From positions 21,500 through 85,499 of the forward strand of contig JAAZFC010000070.1 of the NCBI GenBank assembly GCA_012511955.1: a stretch of DNA of 64,000 nt, in the 5' to 3' direction. Of the stretch, positions 54,734 to 62,762 are shown piece by piece (the stretch's first letter is position 1; the number at the start of each line of letters is the position of its first letter). The position numbers were made by a program, and so were the translations under genes. Under the pieces are notes generated by a model that searched no databases, was not told the origin of the DNA, and saw nothing but the letters and a program-made list of their open reading frames with translations. Source of the DNA: Fibrobacter sp. (GTDB taxonomy: Bacteria; Fibrobacterota; Fibrobacteria; Fibrobacterales; Fibrobacteraceae).

Positions 54734-56503
54734 ATGCCAACAAAGAACTTTCGCCGAAAAACCATTCCTGTAAAAATAGGAAATACTGTGGTGGGGGGAG
54801 AATCCCCTGTTTTAATCCAATCTATGACGGTTACCAACCCACGAGATGTGGATGCATCGGTAAAAGAAACCTTAGCTTTAGCCGAAGTGGGATGCGAATT
54901 GGTGCGCATCACCGCGCCGACCGTAAAAGATGCTGAGGCCTTGCAAGAAATTGTAGCTCAAGTGCGAGCCGCTGGTTGTAAGATCCCTATTTCTGCGGAT
55001 ATTCATTTTCAACCCCGAGCAGCTTTTGAAGCGCTAAAATGGGTGGAAAAAGTGCGTATCAACCCCGGAAATTTCTGCGATACCGGTATAATGACTCTAA
55101 AAGAGATTTCCCAAGAGGAATTTTTGGCCGGAAGACAAAGAGTTTTTGACGAATTTGGGCCCTTTGTGCGCGAAGCAAAAGAGAAAGGCGTGGCTTTGCG
55201 TATAGGGGTGAATCACGGTTCACTTTCGGCGCGAATGCTCTATCAATATGGCGACACCGTCGAAGGCATGGTGGAGTCTGCGCTGGAATACTTAGATGTT
55301 TGCCAAGCCGAAGATTTTGATCAAATAGTGTTTTCCATGAAATCTTCTAGCCCCCGAGTGGCCATTGAAGCATACCGCTTGTTAGAGCAGCGTTTGCGCA
55401 CCGAAAACCACAAAGCTTATCCCTTTCATTTGGGGGTTACTGAAGCTGGAGAAGGTGAAGATGGCCGCTTAAAATCGGCGGTGGGCATTGGTGCGCTTTT
55501 GATAGATGGCATAGGAGATACCATTAGAGTTTCCCTGACTGAAGCTCCGGTGGAAGAAATACCCGTGGCCCAAAAGCTAGTGGCTGAGTGTAATGAAATT
55601 CAAAAAATAAACCATCAAAGTGGTATCAGAGCGCCATTAGGCACTGGCACCGCAGATACGGTGCATTATCATCGCCGTTCCAGTGCGGTTTTTGACCTCA
55701 ATGGCGTGGAACTTGGTGGCAATAATCCCATTCGCGTGGGGCATAGCGAAGCTGAGCAAAGCACTATGCGAGTAACCAATGTGGATCGCCCTTTGGAAAT
55801 AGTTGGTGGTCAAGGCTGGGAACATATTAACGCCCAAGAGGCACTTTTGGCAGGAGCAGAGAACCTAGCCCCCATAAGCAACCTGGAAATTGAACTGCAA
55901 AAACCTGCGGATTTGCAACGCTTAGACGAATTGCTGCAATTGCGCAAAGAACCCACAATATGGAGCTATACAGGAGCAGCTTTGTTGGTGGGGACTCGTA
56001 CATTGGCAGAAGCTTTAAACCGTGCAAAGCGCGAAGATGCTATTATGCTGCGTGCTAGTGAAAATAAAGATGAAAATCATTCCACAGCTTTGGCAGCGAT
56101 TTGGGGAAACTTGCTCAGCGATGGCATAGGCGACGGAATTTTGGTAAATGACCTGGATTTAGGCTATGATATTCTACAAGCCGTAGGCTTGCGTCGTACA
56201 AAAACAGAATTTATTTCATGTCCTGGATGTGGGCGCACGCTGTTTGATATTCAACAAGTGCTTGCCACCATTAAAGAAAGATTGGGGCATTTGCGCGGGG
56301 TTTCCATTGCGGTAATGGGCTGTATTGTGAATGGTCCTGGGGAGATGGCCGATGCGGATTTTGGCTATGTGGGTGGTGCTCCTGGTAAAATCAGTTTGTA
56401 TGAAAACAAAAATTTGGTGAAAAGAAATATACCCCAAGATGAAGCCTTGGATCAGTTAGTGGAATTGATCAAATCTCGAGGCCGTTGGATAGATAAAGTT
56501 TAA
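54734..56503 (+). CDS. ispG: 4-hydroxy-3-methylbut-2-enyl diphosphate synthase
   Basis: A 589-residue enzyme of the long form with an inserted domain between the TIM barrel and the Fe-S part, as in Bacteroidota, Chlamydiota and plants. Barrel: IQSMTVTNPRDVDASVKETL, VRINPGNFCDTG. Fe-S part: SCPGCGRTLFDIQQV (two Cys) and MGCIVNGPGEMADADFGYV (third Cys). It reduces the cyclodiphosphate using ferredoxin or flavodoxin. ispD and ispF are at 23.9-25.1 kb; the single ferredoxin at 19.3 kb is a plausible partner. Confidence 0.95.
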   Translation: MPTKNFRRKTIPVKIGNTVVGGESPVLIQSMTVTNPRDVDASVKETLALAEVGCELVRITAPTVKDAEALQEIVAQVRAAGCKIPISADIHFQPRAAFEALKWVEKVRINPGNFCDTGIMTLKEISQEEFLAGRQRVFDEFGPFVREAKEKGVALRIGVNHGSLSARMLYQYGDTVEGMVESALEYLDVCQAEDFDQIVFSMKSSSPRVAIEAYRLLEQRLRTENHKAYPFHLGVTEAGEGEDGRLKSAVGIGALLIDGIGDTIRVSLTEAPVEEIPVAQKLVAECNEIQKINHQSGIRAPLGTGTADTVHYHRRSSAVFDLNGVELGGNNPIRVGHSEAEQSTMRVTNVDRPLEIVGGQGWEHINAQEALLAGAENLAPISNLEIELQKPADLQRLDELLQLRKEPTIWSYTGAALLVGTRTLAEALNRAKREDAIMLRASENKDENHSTALAAIWGNLLSDGIGDGILVNDLDLGYDILQAVGLRRTKTEFISCPGCGRTLFDIQQVLATIKERLGHLRGVSIAVMGCIVNGPGEMADADFGYVGGAPGKISLYENKNLVKRNIPQDEALDQLVELIKSRGRWIDKV

Positions 56504-56518
56504 CAGAGAAGGATAAAT

Positions 56519-57694
56519 ATGACTTACAAAATCAAAACCATGAATAAAGTGTCTCCCAAAGGATTGCAATTATTTGGAGACAAATACTATGTTAGCGATG
56601 CGGAATCCAGCCCCGATGCGATTTTAGTACGCTCGGCTTTGGTGGATACGGACTCTTTTGACGATATAATAGCCGTGGCCCGTGCTGGAGCAGGGGTGAA
56701 CAACATTAGCATAGAAAAAGCCAGTGAAAAAGGCGTGTGTGTATTTAACACGCCAGGAGCCAATGCCAATGCGGTGGCGGAGCTGGTATTTGTGGGTTTA
56801 GGCGTAGGCTTGCGCAACATCGACAAAGCTTTAAAATGGGTGAATTCCATTAGCGACATGACCGATGCCGATGCCATGAATGATTTGGTAGAGAAAAACA
56901 AAAGTCAGTTTTCGGGAATGGAATATTACGGTAAGCGCATGGGAATAATCGGTTTGGGTAAAATAGGTGTGCTTACCGCCAATGGCGCCATTGCTAGGGG
57001 GATGAAAGTAATAGCTTATGAGCCTTATCCCAGCCCTATGAATATGCACAAATTGGATTCTAGCGTACAAGTTACCGACAATTTGAGCGAAGTGATTTCC
57101 AAAGTGGATTTTTTGACTGTGCATGTGCCTTTGACTGATAAAACCCGTAGTTTGTTAAATGAAACTTCGTTGCGGGCCTTTAAAGGTAGCGTTATTCTTA
57201 ACTTTTCCCGTGGCCCTATTGTGGATAACAAAGCCATTGCCAAAAAGCTTGCCGATGGTAGTTTACAAGCTTATATCAATGATTTTCCCACCCCTGATAT
57301 TATAAATTTACCCGGAGTGATTTCTTTTCCGCACTTGGGTGCCAGCACAGCTGAAGCTGAAGAAAACTGTGCCACTATGGCTGTGGAACAGTTAAAAAAC
57401 TACTTGGAATACGGAATTGTATGCAATTCAGTGAACTTTCCTGCTTTGGAAGGCCGCCCGGCCATGAATGCTAAGGTGCGTTTGGTGGTAATTAACAAAG
57501 ATGTACCTAATATGATTGCTGAAATTACCAAGGTGATTGGTGCAGCTGGCTTAAATATCATTTCTTTTAAAAATGAATCCAATGGTAAGATCGGTTATAA
57601 CTTGATCGACTTGGAAACCGAAGTGCCCGCAGCAATACTTGAAGAAATCAATCATTTAGAAAAAGTTGTGCGTGTGCGCATGATAAAACTCTAA
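56519..57694 (+). CDS. serA: D-3-phosphoglycerate dehydrogenase
   Basis: A 391-residue NAD-dependent dehydrogenase, first enzyme of serine synthesis. Rossmann GLGKIGVLTANGAIARG (about 143), catalytic NFSRGPIVDNKAIAKKL and HLGASTAEAEENCATMAVE. Residues 318-391 are an ACT domain (VINKDVPNMIAEITKVIGAA), a likely serine-binding regulatory part. 15 bases after ispG. Confidence 0.92.
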   Translation: MTYKIKTMNKVSPKGLQLFGDKYYVSDAESSPDAILVRSALVDTDSFDDIIAVARAGAGVNNISIEKASEKGVCVFNTPGANANAVAELVFVGLGVGLRNIDKALKWVNSISDMTDADAMNDLVEKNKSQFSGMEYYGKRMGIIGLGKIGVLTANGAIARGMKVIAYEPYPSPMNMHKLDSSVQVTDNLSEVISKVDFLTVHVPLTDKTRSLLNETSLRAFKGSVILNFSRGPIVDNKAIAKKLADGSLQAYINDFPTPDIINLPGVISFPHLGASTAEAEENCATMAVEQLKNYLEYGIVCNSVNFPALEGRPAMNAKVRLVVINKDVPNMIAEITKVIGAAGLNIISFKNESNGKIGYNLIDLETEVPAAILEEINHLEKVVRVRMIKL

Positions 57695-57695
57695 A

Positions 57696-58043
57696 ATGAC
57701 CTTAGCAGAGCTGCAAAAACAAGTGGATTTGTGGATTAAAACCCACGGAGTTCGCTATTTTGATGAGATGACCAATTTGGCGGTTTTAATGGAAGAGGTG
57801 GGCGAGTTGGCCCGCCTTTTTGCGCGTAAATTCGGTGAGCAAAGTTCAAAAAGCAGTGAAAAAGACCAAGATATAGCCGATGAAATGGCAGATATCTTGT
57901 TTGTGCTCACTTGCTTGGCCAATCAAACCGGCGTGGATTTAGACAATGCCATGGAACAAAATCTCGCCAAAAAAACGCAGCGAGATGCTGACAGGCACAA
58001 AGCTAATGAAAAATTAATGCCGAAAGGGGGTGGTAAATGGTAA
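57696..58043 (+). CDS. MazG-like nucleotide pyrophosphohydrolase
   Basis: A 115-residue single-domain MazG-like protein with VLMEEVGELARLFARKFGEQ and DIADEMADILFVLTCLANQT, the EExxE and ExxD metal ligands. It probably hydrolyses dUTP or aberrant NTPs. It starts one base after serA. Its stop codon lies within a run of TGGTAA/TGGTTAA repeats, so the end may have been set by repeat insertion. It is distinct from the two-domain MazG at 26347. Confidence 0.8.
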   Translation: MTLAELQKQVDLWIKTHGVRYFDEMTNLAVLMEEVGELARLFARKFGEQSSKSSEKDQDIADEMADILFVLTCLANQTGVDLDNAMEQNLAKKTQRDADRHKANEKLMPKGGGKW

Positions 58044-58067
58044 ATGGTTAATGGTTAATGGTTAATT
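58031..58067 (+). repeat. TGGTTAA simple repeat
   Basis: Five units of TGGTAAA/TGGTTAA begin in the last codons of the MazG-like gene and run past its stop. A 27-base motif related to 23079-23105 follows (58069-58095). Confidence 0.75.
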
Positions 58068-58068
58068 T

Positions 58069-58095
58069 GTAGAAAGCGTCGTACTTACTTCTTTT
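58069..58095 (+). repeat. 27-base interspersed motif, copy 2
   Basis: GTAGAAAGCGTCGTACTTAC then TTCTTTT. It matches the copy at 23079-23105 at about 22 of 27 positions; a degenerate copy is at 60975-61000. Confidence 0.55.
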
Positions 58096-58135
58096 CCCAA
58101 AAAACGGATAAAGTTTTGCCTTCCGAAAATCTGGT

Positions 58136-58182
58136 CGCAACTTACAACTTACTACTTACAACTTACTACTTACAACTTTGCG
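58136..58182 (+). repeat. ACTTAC(A/T)-type simple tract
   Basis: CGCAA, then alternating ACTTACA and ACTTACT units (five and a half), then TTGCG; the flanks are inverted. No coding potential. Confidence 0.7.
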
Positions 58183-58190
58183 AAAAGCTA

Positions 58191-58330
58191 GTTGCATCAC
58201 CCTACTGGCTACTGCCCGCGAATCTTGTGGCATCACTCTACTGACTACTGTCCTCGAATCTTGTGGCATACCTTTGCTGACGACTGCCCGAGAAACTGGT
58301 TGCATCACCCTACTGCCCCAGACTACGCTT
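58191..58330 (+). repeat. 36-base tandem repeat, almost four copies
   Basis: Units at 58191-58226, 58227-58262, 58263-58298 and a partial unit from 58299. Consensus starts GTGGCATCACTCTACTG and ends CGAATCTT. Units one and two differ at about 6 of 36 positions; unit three is more diverged. No spacers, so not CRISPR. A short open frame (58192 onward) reads through with a 12-residue period and runs antisense into thiD; I do not regard it as a gene. Confidence 0.8.
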
Positions 58331-59162
58331 GGCTGATTTTAATCAATTTTTCGGGGGCGAAAAAGTGGTTTAAAGGGCCGCTGCCGGCACCAGTTTTGAC
58401 ATCACGAGCTTGTAAAATTGCTTGATGAACATAGTTTTGCGCTAGTTCCACCGCTTGGAGCAGAGTTTTACCTCGTGCTAAATAAGAAGCTATGGCAGAA
58501 GACAAAGTGCAACCCGAACCGTGAATATTTTGCGTTTCAATGCGAGGGTTGCTAAAGCGATGATATTGATCTTTTGTATCTATTAAAACCGAAACTAAAG
58601 TGTCAGTGCTTTGATGCCCGCCTTTGAGCAAAATATTGTGTTTGCTTAGCTTGCGAATCTCTTTACCGGCTGCAAGCATTTCTTCTAAATTGCGCACTGG
58701 CATATTGGCCAAAACAGCACTTTCGTCCATGTTGGGGGTAATCAAATCAGCTATGGGAAACAGTTTTTCCACAATGTGATTGATGTCTTCATCTTTAATT
58801 AATTTATCACCGCTAGAAGCCACCATCACTGGATCAAAAACCATGGGAACTTTGGGGTAATCGCTCAAAGTATTTACAATTACATCCACTAAATCGGCAG
58901 AATGAACCATACCGATTTTGATAGCTTGGGGAGGGACATCGTCCATCACCGCACGGATTTGATCTTCAATGGCAGCGAGGGGGATAGGGTAAATTTTTTG
59001 CACACCCAGGGTATTCTGAATGGGTAAACCTGTCAAAACACAGGTGGCATAGCACCCTAAAGAAGAAATGGTTTTTATGTCTGCCTGTTGGCCGGCACCG
59101 CCACTGCCATCGAAACCAGCAATGGAAAGTACGCTGGGGTAGCGAAATTTGATAGAATTCAT
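58323..59162 (-). CDS. thiD: Hydroxymethylpyrimidine phosphate kinase
   Basis: A 279-residue ribokinase-fold enzyme of thiamine synthesis. SIAGFDGSGGAGQQADIKTI (about 13-32), VFDPVMVASSGD (about 110) and NIHGSGCTLSSAIASYLARG (about 222), the anion-hole and base Asp/Cys region. It phosphorylates HMP-P. The stop lies at the edge of the tandem repeats. Last gene of thiM-thiE-thiD. Confidence 0.93.
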   Translation of the reverse strand: MNSIKFRYPSVLSIAGFDGSGGAGQQADIKTISSLGCYATCVLTGLPIQNTLGVQKIYPIPLAAIEDQIRAVMDDVPPQAIKIGMVHSADLVDVIVNTLSDYPKVPMVFDPVMVASSGDKLIKDEDINHIVEKLFPIADLITPNMDESAVLANMPVRNLEEMLAAGKEIRKLSKHNILLKGGHQSTDTLVSVLIDTKDQYHRFSNPRIETQNIHGSGCTLSSAIASYLARGKTLLQAVELAQNYVHQAILQARDVKTGAGSGPLNHFFAPEKLIKISQA

Positions 59163-59800
59163 TTTAATATCTCATTTTTAAGTTGAAAAGCGGCTTTTTG
59201 AGGGTCGTCAGCGCCGCAAATTGCTGAAACTACAGCAATGCTATCGGCACCAGCTCGCACAATATTTTGAGCATTGGTTAAATTAATACCCCCAATGGCC
59301 ACCAAAGCTTTGGAAGTGGCTTGGCGGATTTTAGCTATACCCTCTAAACCCCATTCAGTAACAGTATCGGTTTTGGTAGGGGTGGCAAAAATAGGACTAA
59401 TCCCTAAATAATCGGCCAGTTGAGCATCAGGATTTTGCATTTGATCCCAATATTCTATGGAATATCCCACCATTTTAGGGCGTTGGGGCCACAATTGGTG
59501 AATTTCCGTGGGAGAGGTGTCGCTCAGCCCTACATGGATGCCATCGGCGGATATTGCTTGGGCGACATTTAAATTATCATTAATGATTAAAGGAATATCG
59601 TGTTTTTGGGTTAATTCATGCAAGTTTTGAGCTTTTTGGAGAAAATCCTCGTAATCGGTGTTCTTTTCGCGTAATTGAATAATATCAACTCCACCCAAAA
59701 TAGCTTGTTCCGCCACTTGCACTAAATCCCTGTCGCCACAATCAAGTTGCGACATAACAAGATACAATTTGTAAGGAAATTCTCCGTTAGAATTACTCAT
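59159..59800 (-). CDS. thiE: Thiamine phosphate synthase
   Basis: A 213-residue TIM barrel joining HMP-PP and thiazole phosphate. IIQLREKNTDYEDFLQKA, LIINDNLNVAQAISADGIHV and VAIGGINLTNAQNIVRAGA are the usual phosphate- and metal-binding segments. The ATG at 59800 is chosen, giving an eight-base overlap with thiM; an earlier ATG at 59833 would lie deeper in thiM. Overlaps thiD by four bases. Confidence 0.93.
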   Translation of the reverse strand: MSNSNGEFPYKLYLVMSQLDCGDRDLVQVAEQAILGGVDIIQLREKNTDYEDFLQKAQNLHELTQKHDIPLIINDNLNVAQAISADGIHVGLSDTSPTEIHQLWPQRPKMVGYSIEYWDQMQNPDAQLADYLGISPIFATPTKTDTVTEWGLEGIAKIRQATSKALVAIGGINLTNAQNIVRAGADSIAVVSAICGADDPQKAAFQLKNEILK

Positions 59801-60587
59801 AGACCACCGCAGTTTGCAAATATTCTTCTGCACTTAAATTGTGTAGTTTATCTAAAATATTAACTTGTAAAGTACCAGGTCCTGGGGAGTTTCGCAAAGC
59901 AACTTCGCCCGCAACGCTCAAAATGCTCATGGCAGTTGCCGTGGCTTCGAGCATGTCGGGAACAATCGCCGCCCACGCACCCACTAAAGCGGTGGCCGTG
60001 CAACCCATGCCAGTAACTTGGGTCATCAAAGGAGTGCCATTTTCTACATAAATAGTTTTTTGACCATCGGCGATTACATCTTTTGCCCCAGAAACGCATA
60101 CCACAGTTTGCCAATCTTTAGCTAATTGTTGGGCCGCAGCTAAAGCTTCGTGACTTGCCATGGTGCTATCTACCCCTTTGCTTTGATGGGTATTAAGCTT
60201 AGCCAAAGCCATAATTTCCGAAGCATTGCCCCGTACAATGCTGGGTCGCAATGCCAATAATTCTAGTAAAACTTGATCTCTATAAGCAGAAGCACCAGCA
60301 CCCACAGGGTCCAAAACCCAAGGTTTTTTATGTTTTTCAACTTCTTGGGCGGCCAATTTCATGGATTTCACCCAATATTCATCTAAAGTTCCAATGTTTA
60401 TGACTAAAGATTGGGCGATTTTGAGCATATCAGAAATTTCTGAATGAGCATGGGCCATGATCGGAGAGGCACCAATGGCCAGCAAGGCATTGGCGGTGTT
60501 GTTCATAACCACATAATTAGTGATGTTTTGCACCAAAGGAGAGGCTTCCCTTAGTTTTAAAATGTTTTCCCAAATTTTATTTTTCAT
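59793..60587 (-). CDS. thiM: Hydroxyethylthiazole kinase
   Basis: A 264-residue kinase salvaging thiazole alcohol. PLVQNITNYVVMNNTANALL at the N-terminus, WVLDPVGAGASAYR at about 94 and TGMGCTATALVGAWAA near 195. With thiE and thiD this makes a thiamine salvage operon. The upstream region (60588 on) shows no TPP-riboswitch core on the minus strand. thiC, thiG and thiS are not in the window. Confidence 0.94.
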   Translation of the reverse strand: MKNKIWENILKLREASPLVQNITNYVVMNNTANALLAIGASPIMAHAHSEISDMLKIAQSLVINIGTLDEYWVKSMKLAAQEVEKHKKPWVLDPVGAGASAYRDQVLLELLALRPSIVRGNASEIMALAKLNTHQSKGVDSTMASHEALAAAQQLAKDWQTVVCVSGAKDVIADGQKTIYVENGTPLMTQVTGMGCTATALVGAWAAIVPDMLEATATAMSILSVAGEVALRNSPGPGTLQVNILDKLHNLSAEEYLQTAVVYE

Positions 60588-60710
60588 TTAAAAATTTCCT
60601 TGAAGTTCAAATTTCTTTCAATATAAATTATGAGATAGAAAAATAGTCTTGTGATTAGAGAAAATCAGATAAAGTGCATAATGCGGGCAAAAAGCAGTGG
60701 TTTTACGCCC

Positions 60711-60815
60711 ACGGTCATCGAGTGTTTGCAAGCCTCAGAGCTTCCGGGCTCTTTACAAACTAGCTGATGCGAGTTTGTGAAAATCATCTAAGAAGCGCCC
60801 AGAGATGTATCGAGG
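60711..60815 (+). repeat. CGAGTG element enclosing hairpin copy B
   Basis: CACGGTCATCGAGTG ... ATGTATCGAGGGG encloses GAGCTTCCGGGCTC and then the hairpin ACAAACT / AGTTTGT (60755-60761 with 60772-60778) around loop AGCTGATGCG, followed by GAAAATCATCTAAG. Seven paired bases; same loop length as copies A and C. Confidence 0.6.
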
Positions 60816-60830
60816 GGCAACTATCGCCTA

Positions 60831-60895
60831 CGGTCATCGAGTAATTTTACTGTGAAAAACTATGCCAATAAGTGTAAAATAGTATCGAGATGGAG
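60831..60895 (+). repeat. CGAGTG-family inverted repeat element, copy 3
   Basis: CGGTCATCGAGTA, arm ATTTTAC (60844-60850), 23-base loop, arm GTAAAAT (60874-60880), then AGTATCGAGATGG. Nearly identical to copy 4 at 62221. Confidence 0.7.
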
Positions 60896-61113
60896 GGGGA
60901 CGCTACAAGCTTTTCGGGTAGTAGTTAGTAAGGTTATGCAACAAGATTGGCGGAGAGTAGTCAGTAATTAGTTTGTAGAAAGCTTCGTTTACTAGTTCAT
61001 CTCACCCTCCATCTCTGGCTATGCATGGATGAATTTAACCGTTGTTTTAAAAAATAATTTCCCGATTTTTAAAAAAGAAATGTATGTTTTAGGAAAATTA
61101 TTAGGAGGGTTAA

Positions 61114-61992
61114 ATGTCATCGTTAGATGTTTCGTTAAACAATGATTTTCTTTTTTGCAGTATTTTTGGTGATCCCCATAATGAAAAAATGCTGTGTAGC
61201 TTAATCAACAGTGTTATGTTAAACAAAGGCTTAGAGCCAGTGCTTAGCGCTAAAGTCTTAAACCCTATACATTATGGCTTTGCCCTTGGTGGCAAAAGGT
61301 CGGTTTTGGACATCAAAGCCAAAAGCCACGATGATACTTTGTTTAACCTAGAAATGCAAGTAAAATGGAACTCTGAAATAGAGGACCGTTTTATGTTTTA
61401 TTTAGCAACAACATACAGGAATCAACTCGAAAGGGGCGGTGTTTACACACAATTAAAACCATGTCATAGCATAGCATTCCTAAATTATACTGAAGTAAAT
61501 GTTTTGCATGATTATGTTCGCACCATAAGTGATGAGAGTAATCGCTGTAAACAGATTCTAAATTTGCATGCCATAGAAATGCCTTTGGTAAAAAAAGTTA
61601 GTGAAACTAGCTCTTTGCTTGAAAAATGGGTATATTTTATAAATAACCTAAACAAACAAGGGGATACCATGATAGAGCGAATTAAAGCAGAAATTCCCGA
61701 AGCCGCAGATGCATACCAGCAATACATCGCCTTTACTAGCGATAAAAAAATCATGGAGCAAATCGAGCGCATGGCCAAATGGGAAAGCGACTACGCTACC
61801 AATATGTATTATGCTGGAGTAGAAGGCGAAGCCAAAGGTGAGGCTAGAGGTAAAGCAGAAGGCGAAGCCCAAAAACAGCGAGAAATGGTGCAATCTATAC
61901 ACGCTGAAGGCTTCGATATTGCTACCATAGCTCGCATTGCTAAAATCACCGAAGCCGAAGTTCAGCAAATCATAGCTTCTGCAAAAAAATAA
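61114..61992 (+). CDS. Rpn-type PD-(D/E)XK nuclease (putative transposase family)
   Basis: A 292-residue protein of the Rpn/YhgA-like family of recombination-promoting nucleases. N-terminal NNDFLFCSIFGDPHNEKML, then catalytic Asp in SVLDIKAKSHDD (about 68) and E-x-Q in LFNLEMQVKW (about 80), consistent with a PD-(D/E)XK core. The C-terminal part has a Glu/Ala/Gly/Lys repeat (EGEAKGEARGKAEGEAQ) and a helix-turn-helix-like end (IARIAKITEAEVQQI), both common in these proteins. Family members promote RecA-independent exchange and are often mobile. It has a GGAGG ribosome site and its own terminator. It sits in a repeat-rich island. Confidence 0.85.
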   Translation: MSSLDVSLNNDFLFCSIFGDPHNEKMLCSLINSVMLNKGLEPVLSAKVLNPIHYGFALGGKRSVLDIKAKSHDDTLFNLEMQVKWNSEIEDRFMFYLATTYRNQLERGGVYTQLKPCHSIAFLNYTEVNVLHDYVRTISDESNRCKQILNLHAIEMPLVKKVSETSSLLEKWVYFINNLNKQGDTMIERIKAEIPEAADAYQQYIAFTSDKKIMEQIERMAKWESDYATNMYYAGVEGEAKGEARGKAEGEAQKQREMVQSIHAEGFDIATIARIAKITEAEVQQIIASAKK

Positions 61993-62017
61993 TTACTAAT
62001 ACTCATCATTTTAAAAG

Positions 62018-62040
62018 AAAAGGCGCAGTAGCGCCTTTTT
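62018..62040 (+). terminator. Rho-independent terminator after the Rpn gene
   Basis: Nine-base stem AAAAGGCGC / GCGCCTTTT around AGTA, with a T run. Confidence 0.85.
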
Positions 62041-62220
62041 GTGATTTTACCGATCCGCAGAAAAACCTAGCGATTAATTCACTTCCACTACGCAGGCATG
62101 GATGCCGGAGGAGGACTCTCGCAGGGAGCCCAACGGGCACTGAACATGATGTTCAGCGTCAAACTCTCTGCCGAGCAGGCAATGCGGCTCAGCTAAATTC
62201 ATTTTAGCAAAAGTTCGGAG

Positions 62221-62280
62221 AGGTCATCGAGTGATTTTACTGTGAAAACCTATGCCGATAAGTGTAAAATAGTATTGAGG
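62221..62280 (+). repeat. CGAGTG-family inverted repeat element, copy 4
   Basis: GGTCATCGAGTG, arm ATTTTAC (62234-62240), 23-base loop, arm GTAAAAT (62264-62270), AGTATTGAGG. It differs from copy 3 at a handful of loop and flank positions. Confidence 0.7.
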
Positions 62281-62291
62281 GCAGAACACAA

Positions 62292-62469
62292 TAATCTATA
62301 AATTACGTGGCGCTGGTTTAGTTAAGAAGAAAAAGGTAACTTATATATTAACACTAAGAATGATGAAATTCAGGTAGTGCCGGATATTCGAAATTATTGT
62401 GTATTTGATCATTTTGGTTGTGCTTTGATGAGATTAAAAGAAATCGAGCAATTAATAAAACCAAGCTAA
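62292..62469 (+). pseudogene. Broken coding remnant of unknown family
   Basis: A frame (IYKLRGAGLVKKKK) changes phase near 62330 and continues as GNLYINTKNDEIQVVPDIRN, then VFDHFGCALMRLKEIEQLIK and a TAA at 62467. There is no start codon in the second frame before its C-terminal third. Amino-acid usage looks like real protein, so I read it as the frameshifted 3' end of a lost gene. Family not recognised. Confidence 0.4.
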
Positions 62470-62507
62470 AGTTTGGCTGTGGACCGTGGGCGTGTTGTCC
62501 GTCCTTG

Positions 62508-62567
62508 TCATCTCGGTACTCTTTTGCTAAAAGTAAGCTTCTTCGCAGCGGCAATACCACTCGATGT
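62508..62567 (-). repeat. CGAGTG-family element, copy 5 (reversed, degenerate)
   Basis: On the minus strand: CATCGAGTGGTATTGC, a loop of about 23 bases, GCAAAAGAGTACCGAGATGAC. Outer blocks are conserved; only TTGC / GCAA of the inner arms still pairs. Confidence 0.5.
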
Positions 62568-62762
62568 CTGTATGCGTAAAATACGCTGGGAGACTAGGAG
62601 TAATAGTGGGGGTGGCGTTGGGGATGAGAAACAACGTTGAGTTGCGGATAAACGCTGCGTTTTTTAGCAGTTTGGTAAAGGAAGACAGTTTAATTAATGA
62701 GATTATTTGCGAAAATTAAATTATTTCAATAAAAAGAAGAAGGTTTTTAGGGTGTTATTGAA

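Larger units (their letters stand above)
60588..61113. repeat. 526-base non-coding spacer with repeat elements
   Basis: No supported gene. It contains a nested unit at 60711-60815 (CGAGTG element enclosing a hairpin element), a CGAGTG element at 60831-60895, a TAGTAGTTAGTAAGG simple tract near 60915, a degenerate 27-base motif at 60975-61000, and a reversed tail block (GGCTATGCATGGATGAATTT) at about 61016-61035. The last 60 bases hold the Rpn gene leader. Confidence 0.7.
61993..62762. repeat. 770-base region of repeats and gene debris
   Basis: Between the Rpn gene and the ART-like remnant. It holds the Rpn terminator (62018-62040); a GC-rich stretch (62085-62215) with palindromes CTGAAC-ATGAT-GTTCAG and a weak hairpin GAGC/GCTC around AGGCAATGCG; CGAGTG copy 4 (62221-62280); a coding remnant (62292-62469); and reversed CGAGTG copy 5 (62508-62567). 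62570-62762 shows nothing I can support. Confidence 0.6.

Noticed and set aside
58191..58330. 36-base repeats resembling a CRISPR array
   Set aside because: Units are directly adjacent with no spacers, diverge from one another, and no cas genes are present.
58192..58425. 77-residue open frame with 12-residue repeats
   Set aside because: It is produced by the tandem repeat, has no ribosome site, and its second half is antisense to thiD.
62354..62560. 68-codon minus-strand frame
   Set aside because: It overlaps the plus-strand remnant and repeat copy 5; no ribosome site or recognisable protein features.
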